From CAYZMS01 sp964479625 (GTDB lineage: Bacteria; Bacteroidota; Bacteroidia; Chitinophagales; Saprospiraceae), in contig CAYZMS010000025.1 in the NCBI GenBank assembly GCA_964479625.1, forward strand, positions 1-60,479: a stretch of 60,479 bases of DNA, read 5' to 3'. Each line of letters starts with the position of its first letter. Within the stretch, counting starts at the first letter, position 1. Shown one piece after another: positions 44,230 to 52,536 of the stretch. Under the pieces are notes generated by a model. It was not told where the DNA came from, made no database searches, and saw only the letters and a program-made list of their open reading frames with translations. Made by a program: the position numbers and the translations under genes.

Positions 44230-44628
44230 TCGGCCCAATTGGTTCGAAAACAGGACCAACTACCGACTGAGGCCAACACCAATGGTTTTGTCAAGATTTG
44301 CGCGCTGGAAGAGATCGCTGAAGACCGGGCAAAAACGATCCTGGTTGGTGATCAAAACATTGCCATTTTCCGCTACGACAATAAGTTATCCGTAGTTAGC
44401 AACCTTTGCCGCCATCAAAACGGTCCGTTGGGCGAGGGCAAGATCGTAGACGGCTGTATTACCTGTCCCTGGCATGGTTACCAATACCTTCCCCAGAACG
44501 GACAGGCACCGCCGCCTTTTTCCGAAAAACTCGAAACCTTTGATGTCCAGATAATGGACGGTATGGTTTTCGTTCATCCCCGGCCTTATCCGGAGGGAAT
44601 GGAACGGCCTCCCGCAATAATCCCTTAA
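44230..44628 (+). CDS. Rieske 2Fe-2S domain, in frame after the TAG; probably the former C-terminal half of the preceding protein
   Basis: An open frame, in phase with the membrane protein before it, reads SAQLVRKQDQLPTEANTNGF and then a Rieske domain to TAA 44626-44628. Ligands are CRH in SNLCRHQNGPLGEGKI and CPWH in ITCPWHGYQYL (C-x-H-x16-C-x2-H). No ATG precedes the domain; the only possible start is TTG 44239. Either the TAG is read through, the domain is started at TTG, or an original one-piece protein was broken by a single substitution (for example CAG to TAG). The domain itself looks intact. Confidence 0.7.
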   Translation, partial: SAQLVRKQDQLPTEANTNGFVKICALEEIAEDRAKTILVGDQNIAIFRYDNKLSVVSNLCRHQNGPLGEGKIVDGCITCPWHGYQYLPQNGQAPPPFSEKLETFDVQIMDGMVFVHPRPYPEGMERPPAIIP

Positions 44629-44633
44629 AATTA

Positions 44634-45482
44634 ATGACCATGTCGAACATCCCACCACCACAGGAAGATTTTTATATCGGCTGGAGCGAACAGGCGCCGC
44701 CATCCTACGAAAGAACTATCCGTCGGTTTGTGATTTTTCCGGCACTACTCACTGTTTTGGTCGCCGGTTTACTGGTTTTTTCGCAACGAGGTTTTACTGA
44801 TAGCGTTTTCAAATTGGGCAAGCTATCCTCCCAGGAAGGCATTCTGGTCACCTCACCCGTACCCATGTTGAAGGTTCCTCAGGGAACTGATCCGGAGGGT
44901 CGTCCCGTTTTTGAAAGTATTGTACTGATCGGATATAGGAAATTTGGGGCAGAAGCGACCCTTAAGGCCCTCGAAGCCCAGCAGGGGGAACCCCTGGAAG
45001 GAAGGGCAGTGGAATTGCGCGGCACCCACATTTACCACCAGGGTAAACAGGCCCTTGAACTTACAGAAGGCGCTAAAGCTTTCGGTGGATTTTCGACGCT
45101 GGAGCCTTCCTATTCTATTCGAAAAAAGGTGTTGGGAAAGGTGATGCTACAGGGAGATATCCTGGATCCCAAATGCGCGCTGGGCGTCATGAAGCCCGGA
45201 TATGGTAAGCCGCATCGATCCTGTGCCATTCGCTCCCTGGCCGGCGGTATCCCGGCTGTCCTGCGAATGACTGACCAGAACGGACAGGTCAACCACTGCC
45301 TAGTCCTTGGCCCGTATGGTAAGCTGATCAATGACCAATTGCTGGATTACGTGGCTGACCAGGTACGGATCTGCGGAAGTTTGGAACAGCAGGGCGATTG
45401 GTTAGTGTTCTACGCCGAACCCGACATTTACCGGCTTCAACCACATTGGATGCAGGGCAGTATTCCCATGTGTAAGGAATAG
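44634..45482 (+). CDS. Membrane-anchored protein of the Rieske operon, conserved Cys motif
   Basis: A 282-residue protein, one transmembrane helix (about 30-50, FVIFPALLTVLVAGLLVFSQ) with a large periplasmic part. Conserved-looking features are LDPKCALGVMKPGYGKPHRS then CAIRSLAGGIP, with further Cys in VNHCLVLGP, VRICGSL and the C-terminal MCKE. A short ATG pair opens it (44634, 44640) 5 bases after the Rieske stop. I recall similar proteins beside Rieske genes but no defined family function. Cys and His spacing suggests a metal or thiol role. Confidence 0.68.
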   Translation: MTMSNIPPPQEDFYIGWSEQAPPSYERTIRRFVIFPALLTVLVAGLLVFSQRGFTDSVFKLGKLSSQEGILVTSPVPMLKVPQGTDPEGRPVFESIVLIGYRKFGAEATLKALEAQQGEPLEGRAVELRGTHIYHQGKQALELTEGAKAFGGFSTLEPSYSIRKKVLGKVMLQGDILDPKCALGVMKPGYGKPHRSCAIRSLAGGIPAVLRMTDQNGQVNHCLVLGPYGKLINDQLLDYVADQVRICGSLEQQGDWLVFYAEPDIYRLQPHWMQGSIPMCKE

Positions 45483-45703
45483 GCGTCCTTAAAAAGGGGG
45501 ATCAGGCAGATACGCGTCTCCTCGGGCGCATTAAGAGGGAATCGATCACCAAAAGGATCAATGCACCAAAAAAATAGAAGACCCAATCATGCCTTTTATT
45601 TTATGAAGAGATGGAACATTTCGTACAATCTTTTCTTTTCTTTGTGATTCCCGTCAGGATAAAATTCTTATCTTACGAATGTTTCAAAAAACCTTTCCTG
45701 CCG

Positions 45704-46312
45704 ATGAAATTTCTATCTCGTTTAATATTACCTTCTTTATTACTGACAACCATTCTGGTGCTGGGCTTTTCTAACCCTACCCCAAAACAGGAAATATCCC
45801 AGACGGCCTCCCTGCCTTCAGCGGAGGTCGCTTCCGATAATTTTGACAAAATTACAGCAGTATTAACCCATAAGCGCTGTCTCAACTGCCATCCAAGTGG
45901 AGACCGCCCGCGCCAGGGAGAAGACAGCCATATTCACTATTTTAACGTTCAAAGAGGCCTTGACAATCACGGTATGCCTGCCCTTAAGTGCTCCACCTGC
46001 CATCAGGAAGAGAACAACCTGAATTCGGGCGTTCCGGGGGCACCACATTGGGGCCTTGCTCCTAGCAGCATGGCTTGGGAAGGCCTCAGCGGGCCGGAGA
46101 TCGTACGATCTATTCTTGACCCAAAAAAGAACGGTGGTCGAAGCCTGGAAGAGATCGTCCACCACCTGACCGAAGACGCTTTGGTCCTTTGGGCATGGGA
46201 ACCCGGCCTAGATGCAGCAGGCAATCGCCGGGAAGCCCCTCCGGTATCGAAAGAGGAATGGATACAGGCAGTGAAGGAATGGGCAGATGCAGGAGCTACA
46301 ATACCCGAATAA
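45704..46312 (+). CDS. Exported dihaem c-type cytochrome
   Basis: A 202-residue exported protein from the ATG at 45704, which heads a signal peptide (MKFLSRLILPSLLLTTILVL). It has two CXXCH haem motifs, KRCLNCHPSGDRP and KCSTCHQEENN, and a long C-terminal helical tail. It is the first gene of a group with 2Fe-2S and Mo-binding subunits of the xanthine oxidase family, in which such cytochromes take electrons from the Mo enzyme. The 220 bases before it hold no gene; a TATCTTAC (-7-like) lies near 45670. Confidence 0.85.
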   Translation: MKFLSRLILPSLLLTTILVLGFSNPTPKQEISQTASLPSAEVASDNFDKITAVLTHKRCLNCHPSGDRPRQGEDSHIHYFNVQRGLDNHGMPALKCSTCHQEENNLNSGVPGAPHWGLAPSSMAWEGLSGPEIVRSILDPKKNGGRSLEEIVHHLTEDALVLWAWEPGLDAAGNRREAPPVSKEEWIQAVKEWADAGATIPE

Positions 46313-46337
46313 TAATTCGAATACAACAAGAAAGCAT

Positions 46338-46808
46338 ATGCAAGTAGCATTCACGATCAATGGCCAGGCTCGTACTGTAGACGTAGAGGGCGACACGCCC
46401 CTGCTCTGGGTAATTCGGGATATGCTGGACCTTAAAGGAACTAAATTCGGTTGTGGGAAAGCAGCCTGTGGAGCGTGTACCATCCACATTGACGGAGAGG
46501 CTGTTCGCTCCTGCTCCTATGCCGTAAAACTGGCGGAGGGAAAAGCCGTTACAACGATCGAAGGCCTAGCAAAGGGTAAACAGCTTCATCCGGTGCAACA
46601 AGCCTGGATGGAAGAGATTGTCCCCCAGTGCGGTTATTGCCAGCCCGGCTTCATGATGGCCGCCGCAGCCCTGCTGGAGAAAGTTCCCCAACCTACCGAC
46701 GAGGATATCGACAACAATATTGTAAACATTTGTCGCTGCGGCACTTACTATCGTATGCGAAAGGCCATTCACCGAGCCGCTGAATTATCACAAAACAGCC
46801 CATCCTAA
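46338..46808 (+). CDS. iorA: 2Fe-2S subunit of a xanthine-oxidase-family molybdenum hydroxylase
   Basis: A 156-residue small subunit with both 2Fe-2S domains: plant-type ferredoxin ligands in GCGKAACGACTIHIDGEAVRSC and the second-domain ligands in CGYCQPGFMMAAAALL and NICRCGTYYRM. This matches isoquinoline 1-oxidoreductase alpha subunits and aldehyde oxidase small subunits. It shuttles electrons from the Mo site to the cytochrome encoded just upstream. The ATG at 46338 gives the standard N-terminus (MQVAFTINGQ). The stop overlaps the next gene by one base. Confidence 0.93.
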   Translation: MQVAFTINGQARTVDVEGDTPLLWVIRDMLDLKGTKFGCGKAACGACTIHIDGEAVRSCSYAVKLAEGKAVTTIEGLAKGKQLHPVQQAWMEEIVPQCGYCQPGFMMAAAALLEKVPQPTDEDIDNNIVNICRCGTYYRMRKAIHRAAELSQNSPS

Positions 46809-48985
46809 TGAGTGACGAACAAAGTAAGACCAAAAAAGGATTCTCCCGCCGTAAATTCATCGTCCGCTCTGCAGTAGGAGCAGGGGTTTTGCTGGGAGCT
46901 GGCATCCTGGTGCGTCCCTATTACCGCAGGAGCATAGCTCAATTAGCAAACACCCTGGAGGCGAGCTATATGGGGTCGGGCGTGAAACCGCCTCTATGGT
47001 TTGAAATTACCGCCGATAATCAGGTAATTCTACACTCCCCAAAGGTGGAAATGGGGCAGGGTGTTCTGACAGGCCTGGCTCAAATCGCTGCCGACGAGCT
47101 GGAAGTCGATTTCGAAAATATTCGGGTCGTCCACGCTGAGTCCAAATCGGGCAATGTAGACCTTTTTTCTACCGGTGGTAGTACCTCCATCAATAGCCTG
47201 TGGATTCCCCTGCGGGAACTGGCCGCTACCATGCGGGAAATGCTCAAAAACCAGGCCGCCCAACAGTGGCAGATCGACCCTGAAAGCTGTACTGCCAAAA
47301 ACGGTGTGGTCGTGGGCGGTGGTCAATCCATGACCTATGGGGCCATTGTAGAAAAGGCTACCGAATGGAAGATCCCCAAAACTCCCGCCCTGAAAGATCC
47401 CAAAACTTATCAATTTGTAGGAAAACCTCTCCCCAGAGTCGACCTTTACGATAAGGTGGTGGGTGCTCCAATTTTTGGGATGGATGCCCAAATGGACGGC
47501 ATGCTCTATGGGTCAGTGCTGCGACCACACCTGATAGGAGCCACTTTCGTAGATGCCGATACCAGCGCAGCGGAAAAAATGCCGGGAGTAATCCAGATTG
47601 TCCGTGAAAAAGACTTTGTAGGGGTTGTGGCAGCCTCCTACACCGAAGCCGAAAATGCAAAGAATGCCATTAAAGCAGAATGGAAGACCGATCGAAATTG
47701 GCAAACCGAAGATATTGAAGCCCTGATCGAGGTCGGCAAGGGAAACCCGGTGGTCATTCAAAAGAAGGGTGCTGCGAAAAGAATACTCGATAATGAGGAA
47801 GAGGTCATCACTGCCGAATTTCAAAGCCCTATCGGAGCCCATGCTCAAATGGAGCCCAACGGAACCCTGGCACATGTAACCGATGATGGTGCAACCATAA
47901 TCATTTCTACCCAGGTTGTAGAGATTACCCGTAAGGAAGTAGCCAAGGCTTTGGGTTTCAAAAAAGAACAGGTCAATGTCGTGCCTACCTTTTTGGGAGG
48001 GGCCTTCGGTCGACGTTTGCATACACCCAATGCCGTACAGGCAGCCCTGCTATCCAAAGCTGTTGGCAAACCGGTCAAGTGCTTCTTTAACCGAAAAGAA
48101 GAATTTCAACAGGATACTTTCCGTCCGCCCACCCACCATCTACTGCGGGGCAAACTCAATGAAGAAGGCGGAATTAAAGCGATTGAGCACCATATCTCCA
48201 GCGGGGATGTATTGTATGGCTCCCCTCTTTTACCATCCTTTGCTCAAACCATAGTGGGCTCCGATATCGGAGCCTGGCGGGGTGGTATGTTCCAGTATCG
48301 TGCCATCCCCAACCACCGGGCGATCTCCTGGCGGGTTAAATTACCCTTTGCCACAAGCTGGTGGCGCAGTCTGGGCTTACTGGCTAATACCTTTGCTATT
48401 GAAAGTTTCCTGGACGAACTGGCCGTCAAGGCCGGCCAGAACCCTGTCGACTTTCGCCTGGCTCACATTCAGGATGATAAAGCGGGATTTCGTCTGCGGG
48501 AGGTGATCAAAAAAGCAGCAACTGCAGCCGGCTACAAGGACGAAGTGGTTGATGGCCGTGCCATGGGCTTTGCCGCTTCTACCGATGCAAACACTCCTTG
48601 TGCTCAAGTAGCGGAAGTTTCCATCGAGGAAGGTATGATCAAGGTACACAAAGTAACCTGCGCCTTAGATCCGGGCCTGGTGATCAATCCCGATCAGGTG
48701 CGGGCTCAATGCGAAGGCTCCATCATTATGGGCTTAAGCGCCGCCCTATATGAACACATGCTGGTAGTTGATGGCCAATTGCAACCCACTATTTATGGTC
48801 CCTATCGAATGGCGCTCATGCGGGATGCACCGAAAGAGATTGATATCCACTTGCTGGAAAATGACGAGGCCCCTGGTGGTGTGGGTGAGCCACCCCTCGG
48901 CCCCATCGGAGCAGCCGTTGCGAATGCATTGTTCCGACTGACCGGCAAACGCATTCGGTCTATGCCCATTGCATTGAACCTTTAA
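46808..48985 (+). CDS. iorB: Tat-exported molybdopterin-binding large subunit (IorB-like)
   Basis: A 725-residue Mo-cofactor subunit. The N-terminus (SRRKFIVRSAVGAGVLLGAG) is a twin-arginine signal, so the folded complex is periplasmic. The catalytic core carries typical motifs of the aldehyde oxidase/xanthine dehydrogenase large subunit: SPKVEMGQGVLTGLAQIAAD, LGGAFGRRLHTPNAVQAALL and GVGEPPLGPIGAAVANALF near the C-terminus. IorB-type enzymes oxidise N-heterocycles or aldehydes; the substrate here is not known. No separate FAD subunit gene is present, which fits the IorAB class. Confidence 0.92.
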   Translation: MSDEQSKTKKGFSRRKFIVRSAVGAGVLLGAGILVRPYYRRSIAQLANTLEASYMGSGVKPPLWFEITADNQVILHSPKVEMGQGVLTGLAQIAADELEVDFENIRVVHAESKSGNVDLFSTGGSTSINSLWIPLRELAATMREMLKNQAAQQWQIDPESCTAKNGVVVGGGQSMTYGAIVEKATEWKIPKTPALKDPKTYQFVGKPLPRVDLYDKVVGAPIFGMDAQMDGMLYGSVLRPHLIGATFVDADTSAAEKMPGVIQIVREKDFVGVVAASYTEAENAKNAIKAEWKTDRNWQTEDIEALIEVGKGNPVVIQKKGAAKRILDNEEEVITAEFQSPIGAHAQMEPNGTLAHVTDDGATIIISTQVVEITRKEVAKALGFKKEQVNVVPTFLGGAFGRRLHTPNAVQAALLSKAVGKPVKCFFNRKEEFQQDTFRPPTHHLLRGKLNEEGGIKAIEHHISSGDVLYGSPLLPSFAQTIVGSDIGAWRGGMFQYRAIPNHRAISWRVKLPFATSWWRSLGLLANTFAIESFLDELAVKAGQNPVDFRLAHIQDDKAGFRLREVIKKAATAAGYKDEVVDGRAMGFAASTDANTPCAQVAEVSIEEGMIKVHKVTCALDPGLVINPDQVRAQCEGSIIMGLSAALYEHMLVVDGQLQPTIYGPYRMALMRDAPKEIDIHLLENDEAPGGVGEPPLGPIGAAVANALFRLTGKRIRSMPIALNL

Positions 48986-48989
48986 GGAT

Positions 48990-49562
48990 ATGCCACGACC
49001 TTCGCTTTCTGATGACTTGAAAGATGCCCTTCGGCAATTACCGGCAAAGGAAAAGGATAAGTTGCTCTTTCGGTTGGTCCCAAAAGATGACGTTCTTCGG
49101 GAACAATTGGAGTTTAAGTTGCTGGAGGAAAGCCTCACTACAGAAAGCAGAAGAAGTGAGATCCAAGCAGCTATAGAAACCGAGCTTCCCCGAATTTTTT
49201 GGGATCATTTCTCCCCGGGATACCTGCGAATGGAAATGCGGAGTTTAAGCGGCATGATCACCCGCCACCTAAGGGTTACTCGCGATAAGTACGGAGAGAT
49301 CTGGCTGAATTTCCGGTTATTGAATCAGGCGCTGGATATTGGAAGGTCTGATCTGCTCGACTGGCATTCGAAGCGCACCGACAAATTGTATATCTACATT
49401 GTTCGGCGCACCCTTAAGATCCAAAAACTACTCGATAAGCTGCACGACGACGTACGCCTTGACTTTAAAGAGGAGATAGAAAAACTGGATGGGCACATCC
49501 AGTCCATTCCCGACCTAAAGGGAATCGCCGAAAAGTTCAAGCTGGATATGAATGCTTTTTGA
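48990..49562 (+). CDS. Conserved-looking helical protein of unknown function
   Basis: A 190-residue soluble-looking protein with a high charge density and helical character (KDALRQLPAKEKDKLLFRLV, LKIQKLLDKLHDDVRLDF). No transmembrane segment, signal peptide or motif was recognised. It starts 5 bases after the Mo subunit stop and may be cotranscribed. A chaperone-like or unrelated cellular role are both possible. I do not recognise a family. Confidence 0.6.
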   Translation: MPRPSLSDDLKDALRQLPAKEKDKLLFRLVPKDDVLREQLEFKLLEESLTTESRRSEIQAAIETELPRIFWDHFSPGYLRMEMRSLSGMITRHLRVTRDKYGEIWLNFRLLNQALDIGRSDLLDWHSKRTDKLYIYIVRRTLKIQKLLDKLHDDVRLDFKEEIEKLDGHIQSIPDLKGIAEKFKLDMNAF

Positions 49563-49579
49563 CCAGCATGGAATCGGAC

Positions 49580-49876
49580 TTAGCCTACATTGCCAATTAC
49601 ATATAACTGATCCAAATTGGATGTGGGATTCCCTCCGGCTGTTTCCAGGGTGATGGCATAGGCACCCGCTGATTCGATATAGGGTACTTCGATCAGGTTA
49701 CTTGCATTTGGGGTCAGTTCAAAAATCCTCCTATCTACCGGCTGACCGTCGATCAAAGCCCAGAGTTGATACGTTAGATCAGTAGCGGGAGAAGGCAGTG
49801 AACCCGGGGCTGAGATCCGGGAATTCTTCCTACCTGGAAAACGGTCAAATTGTTGGGAAGCCTGCTGCTTTTTCAT
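49580..49876 (-). pseudogene. C-terminal fragment of an anti-sigma factor (RskA-like)
   Basis: The minus-strand frame ends AYAITLETAGGNPTSNLDQL then YVIGNVG and contains LPSPATDLTYQLWALIDGQP, the RskA C-terminal domain signature (YQLWxxVDGxPV, FAVTLExAGG). The anti-sigma zinc-binding N-terminal domain, the transmembrane segment and any sigma factor gene are missing, and the text before the domain is not family-like. A start at 49876 would make a 98-residue orphan. It is a 3' remnant. Confidence 0.6.
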
Positions 49877-50145
49877 TTTTAGCCCGAATGAACAATAGTA
49901 CAAAAAATGAAAAGGATTAGACCCATTACTGCAGCTAAATCTACCAGATAGCAATTTTCATTTCAGGAAAGAGAAAGGTGCTTTTTACAGCTTATTTATC
50001 GATGGGAACGTGGTGTTTCAGGGCAAAGTTTGGTAGTGGTTAAATATGCGCTCTTTTCCAACTAAAAATGTACTGCGCAGGTGGAAAGTTGCTTTAAATT
50101 CCCTAATCTTACTTATACTAATTCCGTTTGAAAAAATAAAACAGT
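49877..50145. other. Intergenic stretch without a supported gene
   Basis: About 270 bases between the RskA remnant and the DUF2892 gene. Only a weak promoter-like TAATCTTAC near 50104-50112 was noted. Nothing else supportable was seen. Confidence 0.4.
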
Positions 50146-50355
50146 ATGAAAAAGAACATGAGTTCAGCAGACCGTATTATTCGGCTGGCCCTGGCTATTG
50201 CAGTGATTGCACTTTACTTCACTGGTAACCTATCCGGGACTTTGGGGGTGGTATTATTGATTGCCGCCATTATTATCGGCCTGACCGCTTTTGTTAACTT
50301 TTGTCCAATTTATTCCGTACTGGGCATTCGCACCAATCGTTCTAAAAGTAGTTGA
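50146..50355 (+). CDS. DUF2892 family small membrane protein
   Basis: A 69-residue protein with two transmembrane helices. The DUF2892 pattern is visible: SADRIIRLALAIAVIALYF, then LLIAAIIIGLTAFVNFCPIY ending SVLGIRTNR. Such proteins resemble the membrane half of YgaP-type rhodaneses and are thought to move or protect sulfur species. The Cys in NFCPIY is the characteristic residue. It is a stand-alone gene. Confidence 0.85.
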   Translation: MKKNMSSADRIIRLALAIAVIALYFTGNLSGTLGVVLLIAAIIIGLTAFVNFCPIYSVLGIRTNRSKSS

Positions 50356-50515
50356 GCGGGAGCTTTCGAAAGTGTACCACCGAGCAGGTCATTTTTTCTC
50401 AACCTTAATCAATCTGGAACCTTTTCACCGAAGAAGGTTTCAGATTGAAAGCTATTGTTAGTGCGCTCTATTTGTTTTGACTTTCCTTCAGTTACCTCCC
50501 TTTAAACCTAATAGT

Positions 50516-51001
50516 ATGATCCGACTCATTCAGGAAGACCTTCAGGAAGAACTCCGCCTTACCCGGAAAATGCTGGCTGCTATCCCGGAGGACAAACTTC
50601 AATGGCAACCCCATGAAAAATCCATGAATCTCCGGGCACTTGCCACCCATATTGCGCAAATTCCCAGTTGGTTGACGGTGATTGCCGAGACTGATCTGCT
50701 TGACTTTGCAAATATGGATTTCACCCCTCCAAATCCAAAATCGGTAGAGGATATTCAAAATATTCTGGACAAAAGTGGAGAAAGTGCCATGCAGGCACTT
50801 GAAGGATTGGATGAAACCAGCCTGGAAGACACCTGGACACTGGCCAATGCAGGCCAAATTATTTATGCCCTGCCCCGTCGGGCAGAGTTGACCAAACACC
50901 TTCGGCACCTAGCTCACCATCGGGGTCAGTTATCTGTCTACCTGAGGTTACTGGAGGCCCCTGTACCGGGCATGTACGGAGCTTCTGCAGACGAACGGTA
51001 A
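50516..51001 (+). CDS. DinB family protein
   Basis: A 161-residue four-helix DinB-like protein from ATG 50516. Metal ligand candidates are His in ALATHIAQIPSWL and the HLRHLAHHRGQLSVYLRLLE helix, the classic DinB H...HxxH form, ending PGMYGASADE. DinB family members are metal-dependent with mixed functions. It is a single gene, apparently unrelated to its neighbours. Confidence 0.87.
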   Translation: MIRLIQEDLQEELRLTRKMLAAIPEDKLQWQPHEKSMNLRALATHIAQIPSWLTVIAETDLLDFANMDFTPPNPKSVEDIQNILDKSGESAMQALEGLDETSLEDTWTLANAGQIIYALPRRAELTKHLRHLAHHRGQLSVYLRLLEAPVPGMYGASADER

Positions 51002-51119
51002 CATCCTTTCTCTTTAACAGGCTGGCCCGATGACCATTTTGGATCTTTTAAAGTAAAAAGTATATTTTGTCTTTACGGGTGTTGCCATTAGAGGCGGCTT
51101 TTGGTCAAAATTCCAATGT

Positions 51120-51557
51120 ATGATTTTTCAGCTAACAGGCCTGTATGCTTTGCTAATGCTGTCAGCTTGTTCACCTGACAAGCAGGAAGCCTCCCCCGTT
51201 TTCGAAGGCCGGGTCCTGTTTGAGGAAGGGGTGTTGAATATGGATAGCCTAGAGCAACAGGAGCCTACGCTTTGGGTTCGTTCCTTTGAAGAAAGAAAAG
51301 CTACCCTATTGCTAAGCGGCCCCAGCGGCAATTGGCGACTTCGTGGTGGTAAGGGACTCGAATACATTAATCCTAAATCCGGGACCCTTCCGGTTACTCT
51401 ACGGGTTCGTCGAAATGGTTTTGCTAACCCTATTTTTTTGGAAATCGAATTTATTGGTCCCGAATTTATTGACCGAAAGGGCAACAAGCACTCCAAAGGG
51501 GCAGGACTGCATTATCGCTATCAATGGAATTGGCCACAAACGAAAAGTAATGATTAA
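51120..51557 (+). CDS. Putative lipoprotein upstream of fdhD
   Basis: A 145-residue exported protein with lipobox MLSACS near residue 17. The mature part has no recognised family; it is rich in charged and beta-favouring residues. Its stop (TAA 51555-51557) overlaps the fdhD start (ATG 51550), which suggests coupling. Function unknown. Confidence 0.6.
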   Translation: MIFQLTGLYALLMLSACSPDKQEASPVFEGRVLFEEGVLNMDSLEQQEPTLWVRSFEERKATLLLSGPSGNWRLRGGKGLEYINPKSGTLPVTLRVRRNGFANPIFLEIEFIGPEFIDRKGNKHSKGAGLHYRYQWNWPQTKSND

Positions 51558-52395
51558 GTCCAGATCCGTTTTACGCTATAAAGCCGGCCAACTCCACCCT
51601 GATACCGACGAATTGACGGTGGAGGAACCCCTGGAGATCCGTCTTCGCTACGGTAGTGAACCCAACCGGAAAGAAGACAGTGTAGCTATAAGCATGCGCA
51701 CTCCGGGCCATGATCACGAACTGGCGTTGGGCTTTCTACTAACGGAGGGGATATTACAAAGTCCTGATCAGGTTCGAAAGTTCACCTTAATTGGTTTTGA
51801 ACAAAACATCCTGCGTGTCGAACTACAACCGGAGGTGGCCTTTGATATCAACCACCTCAGCCGACATGTGTATACCTCCTCCAGTTGCGGGATTTGCGGA
51901 AAAGCCTCTATTGAACAGGTAGTTACTGCCTGTCCCTACACCCTGGAAGGCCATTCCCTCCAGCTGCAACCGGAGGTCCTGAGCAGTTTACCGGAAAAAA
52001 TCCGGGTGGCACAACAAACCTTTGAGCGTACCGGCGGTATTCATGCGGCGGCCTTGTTCGACCAAAAGGGTAATTTACTTTTCGTCCGCGAAGATGTGGG
52101 GCGACACAACGCGCTGGACAAGCTCATCGGCCGAGCTGCTATAGAAAGGAGACTTCCCCTATCGGATACCATCTTATTAGTGAGTGGCAGGGCCAGTTTT
52201 GAACTGGTGCAAAAAGCCCTTATGGCGGGCATACCAGTTTTAGCAGCCATAGGTGCCCCCTCCAGTTTAGCTGTGGACCTGGCCGAGGAACGGGGCATGC
52301 AGCTTATCGGATTTTTGAAAAAAGACCGGTGGAATGTTTATGTGCCGGCTGGAGGGGGGGGGTGTAGGTGCCTTGGATCTATAGGTGCCTTATAG
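51550..52395 (+). CDS. fdhD: Formate dehydrogenase accessory sulfurtransferase FdhD
   Basis: About 281 residues from ATG 51550. FdhD passes sulfur to the molybdenum cofactor of formate dehydrogenase. Hallmarks are TPGHDHELALGFLLTEGI, the catalytic Cys pair in SSSCGICGKA, and GGIHAAALFDQKGNLLFVRE then DVGRHNALDKLIGRA. The C-terminal residues after NVYVPA run through a G9 tract (52354-52362) and end at TAG 52393-52395, inside a hairpin; one extra G would end the protein at 52365. No formate dehydrogenase gene is visible, although a Mo enzyme (iorAB) is nearby. Confidence 0.9.
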   Translation: MIKSRSVLRYKAGQLHPDTDELTVEEPLEIRLRYGSEPNRKEDSVAISMRTPGHDHELALGFLLTEGILQSPDQVRKFTLIGFEQNILRVELQPEVAFDINHLSRHVYTSSSCGICGKASIEQVVTACPYTLEGHSLQLQPEVLSSLPEKIRVAQQTFERTGGIHAAALFDQKGNLLFVREDVGRHNALDKLIGRAAIERRLPLSDTILLVSGRASFELVQKALMAGIPVLAAIGAPSSLAVDLAEERGMQLIGFLKKDRWNVYVPAGGGGCRCLGSIGAL

Positions 52396-52407
52396 ATGCA
52401 AGGCACC
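52367..52407 (+). terminator. Hairpin overlapping the fdhD stop
   Basis: GGTGCCTTG (52367-52375) and CAAGGCACC (52399-52407) pair, followed inward by ATCTATA/TATAGAT after a G-G mismatch, with a seven-base loop. It contains the annotated fdhD stop codon, which is unusual; if the reading frame ended at 52365 the hairpin would lie entirely outside the gene. AAAATGATTTTTATTG follows. Confidence 0.6.
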
Positions 52408-52536
52408 CAAAATGATTTTTATTGAAAACTCAAAATTTCACACCACTTTTCTTTTTTTTAATTTTTCTAATCAAGAATACTCCTCCTCCCGGCTGCTTTT
52501 AAAATTGCTCCCCCTTTCCTTGAAAACGCCCGGTAT

